DNA of 64,000 nucleotides from Ignavibacteriales bacterium (GTDB lineage: Bacteria; Bacteroidota; Ignavibacteria; Ignavibacteriales; SURF-24), in the NCBI GenBank assembly GCA_026390815.1, contig JAPLFH010000033.1:240460-304459 (forward strand). The letters are read 5' to 3'. Shown piece by piece: positions 18,317 through 26,599 of the stretch (the stretch's first letter is position 1; every line of letters starts with the position of its first letter). The translations under genes were made by a program, and so were the position numbers. The notes beneath the pieces were generated by a model that was given only the letters and a program-made list of their open reading frames with translations, was not told where the DNA came from and made no database searches.

Positions 18317-19006
18317 ATGGTAGATTCAATATCAAATTTATTTGGAAATCAAAGTCAGGTAAATCAAGGTACAGGAAAAAGTGTTCTTGGAAAAGATGAT
18401 TTTATGAAGCTGATGATTCAGCAATTAAAATTTCAGGATCCGTTGAATCCTATGGATAGTTCTCAATATTCCGCACAGCTTGCACAGTTTAGTTCCTTGG
18501 AACAGTTGACAAACATTAACGATTCGCTTACAAAATCAATTGATGCAAATTTCCAGTTGACTCAATCGATCAACAATACTTTGTCATCAGCATTGATTGG
18601 CAAGTCTGTTAAGTTGGGCGGAGGCGATTTAAATTATACCGGGCAAGATAAAGTAAACATGGGATATAGTCTTGCAGAGGGTGCTGATAATGTAGATGTA
18701 AAAATTTATGATGAGAATGGAAATGTTGTTAAAACATTTTTAAACAGTGCAAATGGAACTGGTGAGCATAAACTTTCATGGGATTTTACCGATAATGATG
18801 GTAATAAAGTTGCAGTTGGAAAATATACATTTAAAGTGGAAGCAAAGGATTTGAACGGAGAAACAGTTACGGCAGAAATTTACAAGCTTGGTGTTATTGA
18901 TGCAATCAAATTTTCTGAATCGGGTACAAAATTAATGGTGGATAATCTTGAATATTATTTATCAGATGTAAGCGAAATTCAGAATAACTCTGATGGAGGG
19001 AAATGA
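18317..19006 (+). CDS. flgD: Flagellar hook assembly scaffold FlgD
   Basis: FlgD caps the growing hook. The 229 residues begin with the signature LGKDDFMKLMIQQLKFQDPL, then NPMDSSQYSAQLAQFSSLEQ, typical of all FlgD proteins, followed by a Tudor-like/FnIII-like C-terminal part with YDENGNVVKTF and the WDFTDNDGNKVAVGKYTF motif. An AGGAGG ribosome-binding site precedes the ATG. It overlaps the next gene by 4 nt. Confidence 0.96.
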   Translation: MVDSISNLFGNQSQVNQGTGKSVLGKDDFMKLMIQQLKFQDPLNPMDSSQYSAQLAQFSSLEQLTNINDSLTKSIDANFQLTQSINNTLSSALIGKSVKLGGGDLNYTGQDKVNMGYSLAEGADNVDVKIYDENGNVVKTFLNSANGTGEHKLSWDFTDNDGNKVAVGKYTFKVEAKDLNGETVTAEIYKLGVIDAIKFSESGTKLMVDNLEYYLSDVSEIQNNSDGGK

Positions 19007-19383
19007 TGTCAGAATTAATTAACGGAATCAATGTTCCATTCATTCCCATTGTTCAAAACGATGATTTTGAACCGGGTAAAATAAAAGGGAATGGCAGGAG
19101 CTTCGATTCGATTTTTAAGATTGAACTTGATAAGCTTAAATTTTCCAGCCATGCCACAAAACGGCTTGAAGCAAGAAACATCGAGCTTGATGAAAACACG
19201 CTTGGCAAACTGCAATCCGCAGTAGACAAAGCAGAAGCAAAAGGTTCAAAGGATTCACTTGTAATGCTTGATGAAACAGCTTTTATAGTAAACATTCCAA
19301 ACAGAACCGTTATAACAGCATTACATAAAAATGAAAACAAGGATAACATTTTTACAAACATAGATAGCGTAGTATTCGCATAA
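19003..19383 (+). CDS. Flagellar operon protein, TIGR02530 type
   Basis: A 126-residue protein between flgD and flgE. The core FSSHATKRLEARNIELDENT and the ending MLDETAFIVNIPNRTVITAL match the short flagellar-operon family (TIGR02530) found beside flgD/flgE in Firmicutes, spirochaetes and relatives. Its precise role in hook building is not settled. Two ATGs stand in tandem at the start, overlapping the flgD stop. Confidence 0.82.
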   Translation: MMSELINGINVPFIPIVQNDDFEPGKIKGNGRSFDSIFKIELDKLKFSSHATKRLEARNIELDENTLGKLQSAVDKAEAKGSKDSLVMLDETAFIVNIPNRTVITALHKNENKDNIFTNIDSVVFA

Positions 19384-19400
19384 ATTTTTAATTAACACAA

Positions 19401-19454
19401 GAGCGGGACCTTTTGAGGACGCTCCGGATCTGGCTGACTGACTGATGCCGGATC
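19401..19454 (+). other. GC-rich structured leader before flgE
   Basis: In a 101-nt gap of otherwise AT-rich DNA. Helix 1: GAGCG (19401-19405) pairs with CGCTC (19420-19424), with an inner CCT/AGG pair set. Helix 2: CCGG-ATC (19424-19430) pairs with GAT-G-CCGG (19444-19451) with one bulged G and a loop holding three TGAC-like units. There is no T-tract, so it is not an ordinary terminator. An AGGAGG site follows before the flgE ATG. It may be a regulatory RNA element or a processing or stability signal. Confidence 0.45.
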
Positions 19455-19484
19455 AAACAAAAAATAAAACCTTAGGAGGTTATT

Positions 19485-21167
19485 ATGTCACTTCTTAATT
19501 CCATGTTCGCAGGCGTTTCTGGCTTACGTAATCACCAAACAATGCTCGACTTAATTGGCAACAACATCGCCAATGTAAATTCAATTGGATACAAAGGATC
19601 AAGAGTTACATTCAGCGATACATTTAATCAATTCGTTCGTTTTGGATCAAACCCAACTGAAAATTCCGGTGGCACAAATACTTTTCAGGTTGGCTTAGGA
19701 ATGAAAATAGGTTCTATAGATAGAAATTGGAATCAAGGCACATTTGAAAGAAGCGGGATTCTAACCGATCTAGCGCTTCAAGGAAAAGGGCTGTTCGTTT
19801 TAAAGAATAACGGGCAGCAATTCTTTTCCAGGGCTGGTGCTTTTACATTTGATGCTGATGGTAAATTAGTGGTTCCGCAAAACGGAGCAGTGGTACAGGG
19901 TAAAGTAGCAACAGATGATGGAATTATTCCTCCTGGAAATCATTTGGAAGACGTACAGATAAAACCTAATATGAAACTGCCAGCGGTTTCAACTACATTA
20001 GCAACTTGGGGCGGTAATTTAAGCAGCACTTCTTCAATTACCAGGTCTGAAGAATATGTTGAGGCGGGAAATATAAATTCCTCACTACCTCTTGAAGATC
20101 TAACGGCAGTTCCACCTGTTCCTGCCGGAACAGCTACTGATACTAATACTATTTATGATGATAACGGAAATGAATATACATTAACTTCCACATATACAAA
20201 GACAGCCGCCAATACGTATGACCTTACCTATGATATTATAAACAAAGAAACCGGCGATTCAATTTATGTTGCACCTGCTACACCACCAGCAGCAGTTTCT
20301 ATGGTGTTTGATGGTACAACTGGTGCATTGACTACTATGGGAGGAGCAGCGCCGGCTGCCATTGCAATTACAGATACTGATTTGGGTCTAAATTTCACAT
20401 TTGATCCAACAACAGTAACTCAAACAAATTCTGCCACAACATTAAATTCAACAGTTGATAGTAACCGCGAGCCAACTATAGTTACTGGAACAGTCACAGT
20501 TTTCGATTCATTGGGTAATTCTCATTCATTAACTTTGAAGTTCACAAAACTTTCTAACCTTAATTGGAATTGGAGCGCAACAATCCCGGCTTCAAGCGGA
20601 ACTTTATCCAATAATACAGGAACAGTTTCTTTTAATGCTGATGGTTCAATGAATACTCCGGTTCCCAATCCTCCGGTACTTGCTTTTGCCCCTCTTGGTG
20701 GTGCAAGCGCAAATAACATTACTCTAGATTTTGGCTCTGGGTTTGAAGGAATTACTCAATCATCAACAGATTCTGTTGTATCTGCTTTATCGCAAAATGG
20801 TTCTTCCGCAGCTACACTTAGCGATTTGAGCATTGACCAGTACGGTTTCATTGTTGGTGTATTTTCAAATGGATATTCTAAAAAACTTGCCCAGATAATG
20901 TTAGCTTCGTTTCCAAACTTAGGTGGGTTAACAAGTGTTGGTGATAACCTATACACAGTTAGTGCAAATTCCGGCGATCCACTTTATGGTGTACCAGGTG
21001 AAGAAACCGGAACTACAATTCAATCCGGTGCACTTGAACAATCCAACGTTGATTTGTCTGAAGAATTTACCAGGATGATAGTAGCTCAGCGAGGTTTCCA
21101 GGCTAATGCAAGAACTATTACAGTTTCTGATACTTTGCTTCAGGAAATTACAAGTCTGGTTAGATAA
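19485..21167 (+). CDS. flgE: Flagellar hook protein FlgE
   Basis: The hook subunit, 560 residues, with the N-terminal signature LNSMFAGVSGLRNHQTMLDL and NNIANVNSIGYKGSR, and the C-terminal ALEQSNVDLSEEFTRMIVAQ plus RGFQANARTITVSDTLLQE. The centre holds two FlaE-type beta repeats: about 219-311 (DDNGNEYTLTSTYTKTAANT) and about 340-410 (FDSLGNSHSLTLKFTKL). That makes it longer than the Salmonella protein (403). It has its own strong ribosome-binding site (AGGAGG, 19474-19479) and a structured leader, and is followed by a strong hairpin terminator, so it ends the operon. Confidence 0.97.
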   Translation: MSLLNSMFAGVSGLRNHQTMLDLIGNNIANVNSIGYKGSRVTFSDTFNQFVRFGSNPTENSGGTNTFQVGLGMKIGSIDRNWNQGTFERSGILTDLALQGKGLFVLKNNGQQFFSRAGAFTFDADGKLVVPQNGAVVQGKVATDDGIIPPGNHLEDVQIKPNMKLPAVSTTLATWGGNLSSTSSITRSEEYVEAGNINSSLPLEDLTAVPPVPAGTATDTNTIYDDNGNEYTLTSTYTKTAANTYDLTYDIINKETGDSIYVAPATPPAAVSMVFDGTTGALTTMGGAAPAAIAITDTDLGLNFTFDPTTVTQTNSATTLNSTVDSNREPTIVTGTVTVFDSLGNSHSLTLKFTKLSNLNWNWSATIPASSGTLSNNTGTVSFNADGSMNTPVPNPPVLAFAPLGGASANNITLDFGSGFEGITQSSTDSVVSALSQNGSSAATLSDLSIDQYGFIVGVFSNGYSKKLAQIMLASFPNLGGLTSVGDNLYTVSANSGDPLYGVPGEETGTTIQSGALEQSNVDLSEEFTRMIVAQRGFQANARTITVSDTLLQEITSLVR

Positions 21168-21180
21168 ACAATTCTTATAA

Positions 21181-21210
21181 CCTTCAGGATCATTTACTTG
21201 ATCCTGAAGG
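21181..21210 (+). terminator. Hairpin terminator after flgE
   Basis: CCTTCAGGATCA / TGATCCTGAAGG is a perfect 12-bp stem with a 6-nt loop (21193-21198), followed by CTTTC. It begins 14 nt after the flgE stop. The T-tract is short but the stem is very strong and, being a palindrome, may work on both strands. Confidence 0.85.
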
Positions 21211-21416
21211 CTTTCATTAATCATCTCGCAGATTTATCTCATATCATAATTTTTTATTCTTTAATCTAATCCTCAACTCTCAATCCTCAATCCTTGATTT
21301 CCTATATCAATAATCCATATTCCCCAACTGTTTAATATTAGCCATGTGAAAGTGCAATCGCAGTGGTAATTCAAATAAATTCTTTCAAATTTCAGTTATT
21401 AATATTTCGTTTTTAG
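21211..21416. other. Non-coding gap between flgE terminator and fliL promoter
   Basis: About 200 nt of AT-rich DNA without an open frame or RNA gene I can support. It contains short CTCAATC-type direct repeats (about 21274-21295). It lies directly upstream of the sigma-54-like element, where an activator (enhancer-binding protein) would be expected to bind, but I see no clear dyad for it. Confidence 0.4.
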
Positions 21417-21432
21417 TGGCACATTGGTTGAC
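21417..21432 (+). promoter_or_regulatory. Sigma-54-like promoter upstream of fliL
   Basis: TGGCAC-N5-TTGA: a perfect -24 box and correct GG-N10-G spacing. The -12 GC is GA here. The predicted start is near 21443, giving a leader of about 27 nt to the fliL ATG at 21470. The site lies in the only long gap (290 nt) of the flagellar block, right after a strong terminator, so a new promoter is required here. Confidence 0.6.
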
Positions 21433-21469
21433 CTTAGAGTAGCAAGAATAATAATAATTGTTAAGAAAA

Positions 21470-22012
21470 ATGGAAGATAAACAAGAGATACCGGAAAGCA
21501 TTCCAGAGTTAAAAAAGAAATCCTCAATAAATCCAAAAGTATTTATTATTGGATTACCGTTATTTATAGTGCAATTGGTAATTGTCTATTTTATAACAGC
21601 AAACATTCTGTTAAACAAAACACCGGCAAAGTCATCATCAAACAAAGAAACAGTTACAAATATAAGCGATACTTCCAACGGTCAGCAGAAAAAAAGAAAA
21701 GAAAATTTTGGAAAGTACATTTATTCCCTTGATGATGTAATTGTAAATCCTGCCGGTACTTCCGGACAGCGACTTATGCTGGCTTCCGTTAATATTGATG
21801 TTGGACAGGAAGAACATCTTAAATTTCTTAAAGAAAGAGAACCAATTGTAAAGGATTTAATAATTTCCATAATGTCAAGTAAGTCGTTGTTTCAGCTTGG
21901 ACAGGTTGGATTTAAGGACACATTAAAAATAGAATTAACTAAAAGCCTCTCTTTAAAATTTGGTAATATATCTTTTAATGACATTTATTTTAGTAAATAT
22001 ATAATGCAATAA
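21470..22012 (+). CDS. fliL: Flagellar basal body-associated protein FliL
   Basis: FliL is a single-pass inner membrane protein that rings and supports stators. It has one membrane helix (about 20-45, VFIIGLPLFIVQLVIVYFIT) and a periplasmic domain with LDDVIVNPAGTSGQRLMLAS and REPIVKDLIISIMSSKSLFQ, characteristic of FliL. The frame is open to a TTG at 21458; the ATG at 21470 is preferred, and fits the predicted promoter start. It leads the fliL-fliM-fliN-fliOPQR-flhBA run. Confidence 0.92.
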   Translation: MEDKQEIPESIPELKKKSSINPKVFIIGLPLFIVQLVIVYFITANILLNKTPAKSSSNKETVTNISDTSNGQQKKRKENFGKYIYSLDDVIVNPAGTSGQRLMLASVNIDVGQEEHLKFLKEREPIVKDLIISIMSSKSLFQLGQVGFKDTLKIELTKSLSLKFGNISFNDIYFSKYIMQ

Positions 22013-22013
22013 T

Positions 22014-22997
22014 ATGGCAGAGCTTTTATCACAACAAGAAATTGATCAACTTCTTAGTACAGTTAAAGCTGGAGTAGATAAACAAACTCCTGTAGAGATA
22101 GAGAAAGTTATTGTTCCTTATGATTTCAGACTTCCAAACAGGATTTCCAAAAATCAATTACGAACCTTAAGAAATATTCATGATACATTTAGTGAAAGTA
22201 TCAGCTCTTTCCTGATGTCTAAATTGCAGTCTATTATCAGCATTAACATAATTTCTGTTGATCAAATTTATTATTCGGAATATGTCCTATCAGTTTCAAA
22301 TCCAGCCTGCCTTTATACTTTTGATATAAAATCAACAGATATAAAAGGAGTGTTAGAAATAAGTCCGGAACTTGCCTTAACGCTGGTAGATCGCTTCCTG
22401 GGTGGAAACGGCAGAGGGGATGTAAAAATAAAAACGATTACACCAATAGAACAGCGTGTTCTTTTTATTTTTGTTGATAAAGTAATGCAAGAACTTCAAA
22501 AAGCTTGGTTGATAGTTGGTAATTATGAATTTGTGGTTGAAAGATTTGAATCCGATATAGATTTTGCTCAAATAACGTCTCAAAGTGAAAGTATCCTTTT
22601 GTTTAGTTTTGAAATTATGGTTGGGGAAAATTCCTTTTTGATGAATCTTTGTTTTGCCACGTATGCTTTCGATACAATTCTTTCAAAAATAAACAGCCAG
22701 AATATCTCAACAATACGCCCGGTAAAATATCATGGGACTTCCAGCAAAACAATCCTGGTAGATCATATTAAAAAAACAGACCTGACTCTAAAAGTTGAAT
22801 TTGGCACAGCACCTATTAGAATGAAAGACTTATTTTCATTAAGCCAGGGTGATGTAATTATGTTGGATAAGAAAGTTGGAGAGGAACTTACGGTTACTGT
22901 TGCAGATAAAGTTGTATTCAAATGCCAGCCAGGAGTTTTGGGGGGACACAGAGCAGTTAAAATAACAAAGCGAGTTGAAAACGAGGAGAAAAATTAA
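22014..22997 (+). CDS. fliM: Flagellar motor switch protein FliM
   Basis: FliM is the C-ring protein that receives phospho-CheY. The 327 residues start with the CheY-binding peptide LLSQQEIDQLLSTV (4-17). The middle CheC-like domain includes the FliG-binding GGNG motif (DRFLGGNGRGD, about 124-134), and the C-terminal SpoA domain includes KVEFGTAPIRMKDLFSLSQG. Its stop overlaps the fliN start by one base. Only one fliM copy is seen. Confidence 0.97.
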   Translation: MAELLSQQEIDQLLSTVKAGVDKQTPVEIEKVIVPYDFRLPNRISKNQLRTLRNIHDTFSESISSFLMSKLQSIISINIISVDQIYYSEYVLSVSNPACLYTFDIKSTDIKGVLEISPELALTLVDRFLGGNGRGDVKIKTITPIEQRVLFIFVDKVMQELQKAWLIVGNYEFVVERFESDIDFAQITSQSESILLFSFEIMVGENSFLMNLCFATYAFDTILSKINSQNISTIRPVKYHGTSSKTILVDHIKKTDLTLKVEFGTAPIRMKDLFSLSQGDVIMLDKKVGEELTVTVADKVVFKCQPGVLGGHRAVKITKRVENEEKN

Positions 22998-23365
22998 TGG
23001 AACAAAGTATTGGATCAGATTTAAATCCGGGATCAATAGAAAAATTTGAAGGAAAAAAAGCCGAATTTACCGCTTTGGAGGAATCTACTAAAAAAGGGTA
23101 TTTCTCAGACGATAAACTTGAATTTATTAAAGATGTAAATCTTAATGTTTATATAGAGCTTGGCAGAACTAAAATGCTGGTTAAAGATATTATTGAACTT
23201 GACAGAGGTTATGTAATTGAGCTTGATAAGCTTGCAAGCGAACCAGTTGATGTTTACGTAAACAATAAGAAGATTGCAGAGGGAGAAGTTGTTGTTATTG
23301 ATAAACATTTTGGTATTCGTATTACAAACCTGATTGAATCACCCGATAGATTAAAAGGAATTTAA
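22997..23365 (+). CDS. fliN: Flagellar motor switch protein FliN
   Basis: A C-ring protein of 122 residues whose C-terminal SpoA domain (about 45-120) has VYIELGRTKMLVKDIIELDR, then VDVYVNNKKIAEGEVVVID and FGIRITNLI, the standard FliN pattern. The N-terminal 40 residues are charged and lack the EIDxLL docking peptide found in FliM, so CheY sensing falls to FliM. Overlaps fliM by one base (TAATG). Confidence 0.96.
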   Translation: MEQSIGSDLNPGSIEKFEGKKAEFTALEESTKKGYFSDDKLEFIKDVNLNVYIELGRTKMLVKDIIELDRGYVIELDKLASEPVDVYVNNKKIAEGEVVVIDKHFGIRITNLIESPDRLKGI

Positions 23366-23368
23366 TTA

Positions 23369-23713
23369 ATGAATCTTTGGGACTTCATAAAAATTTTCCT
23401 TGTTCTAATAATGCTTGCCGGGCTAATGTACTTTATGCTCCATTTGTTAAAAAAATATTTTTACAGTGTGGAAAGCAAGCACCCAAAACTGATAAGCATA
23501 AAAGTGTTGGCAAATCAAATGCTAATGCCCAAAAAATTTCTATCAATTGTTAAGGTGCAGGATAAATTTTATTTGCTTGGCATTAGCGATCAATCAGTTA
23601 ATCTGATTGATAAGTTCGAGGATCCGGAGTTAAAATTAAAATTAGAAGCTGGCAGTGTTCCTTCAACTGTAAATTTTTTGGATTATTTTAAGAAGAGTCT
23701 GGATAAGAAATGA
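23369..23713 (+). CDS. fliO: Flagellar export protein FliO
   Basis: A 114-residue protein with one N-terminal membrane helix (about 5-27, FIKIFLVLIMLAGLMYFMLH) and a short cytoplasmic domain with ISIKVLANQMLMPKKFLSIV and FYLLGISDQSVNLI, as in FliO. FliO assists assembly of the FliP ring. It lies in the canonical fliN-fliO-fliP position and overlaps fliP by 4 nt. Confidence 0.88.
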   Translation: MNLWDFIKIFLVLIMLAGLMYFMLHLLKKYFYSVESKHPKLISIKVLANQMLMPKKFLSIVKVQDKFYLLGISDQSVNLIDKFEDPELKLKLEAGSVPSTVNFLDYFKKSLDKK

Positions 23714-24474
23714 AGAAGATTTTATTTGTTTGCCTGGTATTGATTGGAATTATTCTTTTTCACGAACCATTGCTGGCTCAGCAAAAAACAACCATCCCGC
23801 TTCCAAAGATTGGGATAAACGTTGGTACTGCCGAAAATCCACAAGACGTTTCATCTACCTTGCAAGTGCTTCTTCTTTTAACAGTTTTATCACTTGCACC
23901 TTCCATAATGTTGATGACAACATCTTTCCTTCGATTAATAATTGTTTTTCATTTTTTGCGGAATGCTTTAGGAACCCAGCAAATGCCGCCAAACCAGTTG
24001 CTGGCAGGGATGGCAATCTTTTTAACTTTTTTTATTATGGCACCCACCTGGAATAAAGTAAACACTGAGGCGCTTAAACCGTATATGGATGGGAAGATGA
24101 CTCTCGACTCAGCTTATACAAAAGGTGTTGAACCACTAAGACAATTTATGTTTAAGAATACCCGTGATGAAGACCTTGAATTGTTTGTTAGTCTCTCTAA
24201 TATGCCAAAGCCAAATACAAGAGCGGAACTTCCGACTTATGTTTTAATTCCTTCTTTTGTTCTTAGTGAACTGCGCGCCGGTTTTATAATCGGCTTTTTC
24301 CTGTTCATTCCATTTTTAGTTGTGGATATGATCGTCTCCAGCGTTCTTATGTCTATGGGAATGATGATGCTTCCACCAATGATGGTTTCGCTTCCGTTTA
24401 AAGTCCTTCTGTTTATCCTGGTTGATGGATGGAATTTAATTGTTGGTTCATTAGTAAGGAGTTTTAATTTATGA
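23710..24474 (+). CDS. fliP: Flagellar export gate protein FliP
   Basis: A core membrane protein of the type III export gate (FliP5Q4R1). The 254 residues start with a cleavable signal peptide ending near LLAQQKT. The diagnostic motifs are SFLRLIIVFHFLRNALGTQQ, MPPNQLLAGMAIFLTFFIMA and, toward the C-terminus, MVSLPFKVLLFILVDGWNLI. Four membrane helices are predicted. Overlaps both neighbours by 4 nt (ATGA). Confidence 0.97.
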   Translation: MKKILFVCLVLIGIILFHEPLLAQQKTTIPLPKIGINVGTAENPQDVSSTLQVLLLLTVLSLAPSIMLMTTSFLRLIIVFHFLRNALGTQQMPPNQLLAGMAIFLTFFIMAPTWNKVNTEALKPYMDGKMTLDSAYTKGVEPLRQFMFKNTRDEDLELFVSLSNMPKPNTRAELPTYVLIPSFVLSELRAGFIIGFFLFIPFLVVDMIVSSVLMSMGMMMLPPMMVSLPFKVLLFILVDGWNLIVGSLVRSFNL

Positions 24475-24740
24475 CGATCGAATTGATAACTGATTTAATG
24501 ACGGATGTATTCTTTACAACTATGATAATTCTTCTGCCGATACTTGGTGCATCGCTAATAATTGGAATTATCATTTCCATTTTTCAGGCAGCAACATCAA
24601 TCCAGGAAATGACCTTAACGTTTGTTCCCAAAATTATTATTACAGCAGTTGTTATGATTTTAATGCTTCCGTTTATAGCAGACAGACTTATGACGATGAC
24701 AATAAAATTCTTTAATATGTTTACAACATTCATTCGATGA
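24471..24740 (+). CDS. fliQ: Flagellar export gate protein FliQ
   Basis: An 89-residue protein with two membrane helices (about 14-38 and 52-74) and the family pattern ISIFQAATSIQEMTLTFVPK. FliQ is part of the export gate. Tightly coupled between fliP and fliR with 4-nt overlaps. Confidence 0.97.
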   Translation: MTIELITDLMTDVFFTTMIILLPILGASLIIGIIISIFQAATSIQEMTLTFVPKIIITAVVMILMLPFIADRLMTMTIKFFNMFTTFIR

Positions 24741-25513
24741 TAAATATACTGGTAAATGACTTTGTAGTTTTAATTTTGGTTTTCCTTCGGGTTGTTCCAA
24801 TATTTTTTGTTGCTCCTTTCTTTAATAGTTCGTCAATCCCAAATACTGTAAAAATATTATTTGCTTTAATTGTATCATATATAATTTTTTTTTCAATTAA
24901 AGGTTTTACATTTGATGTAAACAAAGGATTGCTGCTTCTTGCCCTTTACGGTGCTAAGGAAGTAGTAACAGGTTTGATAATCGGCTTCTCTATAAATTTT
25001 ATTTTCTACGGAATTTCTTTTGCCGGATCACTTATAGGTTTTGATATGGGACTTTCGATGGCGTCGGCATTCGATCCTTCTATGGATATGGAAAACAATA
25101 TTATTGGTCAACTACTAAACCTGATTGCAATTCTAATTTTTTTGACTATTAATGGTCATCATTATGTAATAAGAGCTCTTAGTTATTCTTTTAGCATGGT
25201 GCCAATTGGTGAAATTACACTTAGCCAATCATTACTTCTTTTGCTGGTAAAATATTCTGCCGGTGTATTTATTCTGGCAGTTAAAATTGCATCGCCGTTA
25301 ATGATTTCCTTTTTTCTAATTCACGTTGCTGCAGGTATTACAGCTCGTATCATTCCGCAGATGCAGGTGTTTTTTGTAATTCAACCTTTACAAATTGCAA
25401 TTGGCTTTATTCTTTTGGCGGCTTTTTCGCCAGTTATTGTATTAGTAATAAAAAATATTCTTGCAGGATATGAAGACACATTATTCGAATTGATAAAAGC
25501 GATGGGGAAATAA
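24737..25513 (+). CDS. fliR: Flagellar export gate protein FliR
   Basis: A 258-residue hydrophobic export gate protein. It shows the usual FliR motifs: FLRVVPIFFVAPFFNSSSIP near the N-terminus, KEVVTGLIIGFSINFIFYGI, GFDMGLSMASAFDPSMD and IIPQMQVFFVIQPLQIAIGF. Several membrane helices. The flhB ATG follows its stop directly, so the export genes are one translationally coupled string. Confidence 0.97.
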   Translation: MINILVNDFVVLILVFLRVVPIFFVAPFFNSSSIPNTVKILFALIVSYIIFFSIKGFTFDVNKGLLLLALYGAKEVVTGLIIGFSINFIFYGISFAGSLIGFDMGLSMASAFDPSMDMENNIIGQLLNLIAILIFLTINGHHYVIRALSYSFSMVPIGEITLSQSLLLLLVKYSAGVFILAVKIASPLMISFFLIHVAAGITARIIPQMQVFFVIQPLQIAIGFILLAAFSPVIVLVIKNILAGYEDTLFELIKAMGK

Positions 25514-26599
25514 ATGGCTGAAGTTGACGGACAGGAAAAAACCGAACAACCGAGTGAAAAGAAACTCCGCGAAACCCGGGAAAAAGGAGAAGTTGCTAAA
25601 AGTGTGGAGATAAACTCCCTGGCAATTTTTTTAACTGGCACAGCTATCCTTTATTATTCTAAAAGCTTCATAGGTGGTAAGGTATCTTCCTTTACCACGT
25701 ACATTTTTAGTTCATTGAATACACTAACTATAAATCCTGATTTGCTTGGTGACTATACCATAAAAGCAGTTCTATTCTTTTTCTCAATTCTTTCACCAAT
25801 TCTTATCGGTTTAGTTATAATGTCTTTAGCTGCGGGTTATGGACAAACAGGATTTAAAATTGCTACAAAAGCATTAGCGTTAAAATTCTCTTTTCTTAAT
25901 CCAGTTTCTGGATTAAAAAAAGTTTTTTTCTCGTCTCACTCTATTACCGAACTTGTAAAATCGCTAATAAAACTAACGATAATCTCTCTTTTTGCATACT
26001 GGGTTTTAAAAGATACAATTTTAGATTCCGCTGGCTTAATGGGATTAACAATTCCGGAAATAGCAGAATTTATGATAGATACAGCTTTCAAATTTATCTG
26101 GAAAATTTCTTTGGTTTATATTGTTTTTGCAGCTATCGATTTCATTTATCAGAAATTCCAGCATAACAAAAAACAAATGATGACAAAAAAGGAATTGAAG
26201 GATGAATATAAAGCTTCCGATGGCGACCCGCTTATTAAAGGAAAAATAAAAAGCAAACAAATGATGATGGCTAAAGCAAGGATGATGCAGGATGTTCCTA
26301 AAGCAGACGTTGTAATTACAAATCCTACTCACTTAGCAATTGCACTTAAATATGAACTTGGCAGCAAGTTTGCACCAAAGGTTTTAGCAAAAGGAGCGGA
26401 TGAAATAGCTCAAAAAATAAAAGAGATTGCTACAAAGCATAACATTCCGTTACACGAAGATGTTGAACTTGCACGCGCTTTATTTAAACACTGCGATGTA
26501 GGTGATGAAATTCCAACTAACTTGTTTAAAGCTGTGGCACAGGTATTAGCTTACATTTTCAATTTGAAAAACGCAAAGAAGAAAAAAACAATAGTTTGA
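25514..26599 (+). CDS. flhB: Flagellar export switch protein FlhB
   Basis: FlhB controls substrate specificity of export. The 361 residues start with EKTEQPSEKKLRETREKGEV, a hallmark, followed by four membrane helices and a cytoplasmic domain with the autocleavage motif NPTH (Asn270-Pro271) in DVVITNPTHLAIALKYE. Cleavage after Asn270 would allow the switch to filament substrates triggered by FliK. The ending YIFNLKNAKKKK is normal. Overlaps flhA by one base. Confidence 0.97.
   Translation: MAEVDGQEKTEQPSEKKLRETREKGEVAKSVEINSLAIFLTGTAILYYSKSFIGGKVSSFTTYIFSSLNTLTINPDLLGDYTIKAVLFFFSILSPILIGLVIMSLAAGYGQTGFKIATKALALKFSFLNPVSGLKKVFFSSHSITELVKSLIKLTIISLFAYWVLKDTILDSAGLMGLTIPEIAEFMIDTAFKFIWKISLVYIVFAAIDFIYQKFQHNKKQMMTKKELKDEYKASDGDPLIKGKIKSKQMMMAKARMMQDVPKADVVITNPTHLAIALKYELGSKFAPKVLAKGADEIAQKIKEIATKHNIPLHEDVELARALFKHCDVGDEIPTNLFKAVAQVLAYIFNLKNAKKKKTIV

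Noticed and set aside
19401..19454. Cyclic di-GMP (GEMM) riboswitch before flgE
   Set aside because: The conserved GEMM core sequences are absent; only the presence of paired helices is supported.
23730..24056. A 108-codon plus-strand frame inside fliP
   Set aside because: The fliP frame has clear family motifs throughout; the alternative frame gives a composition unlike a real protein.
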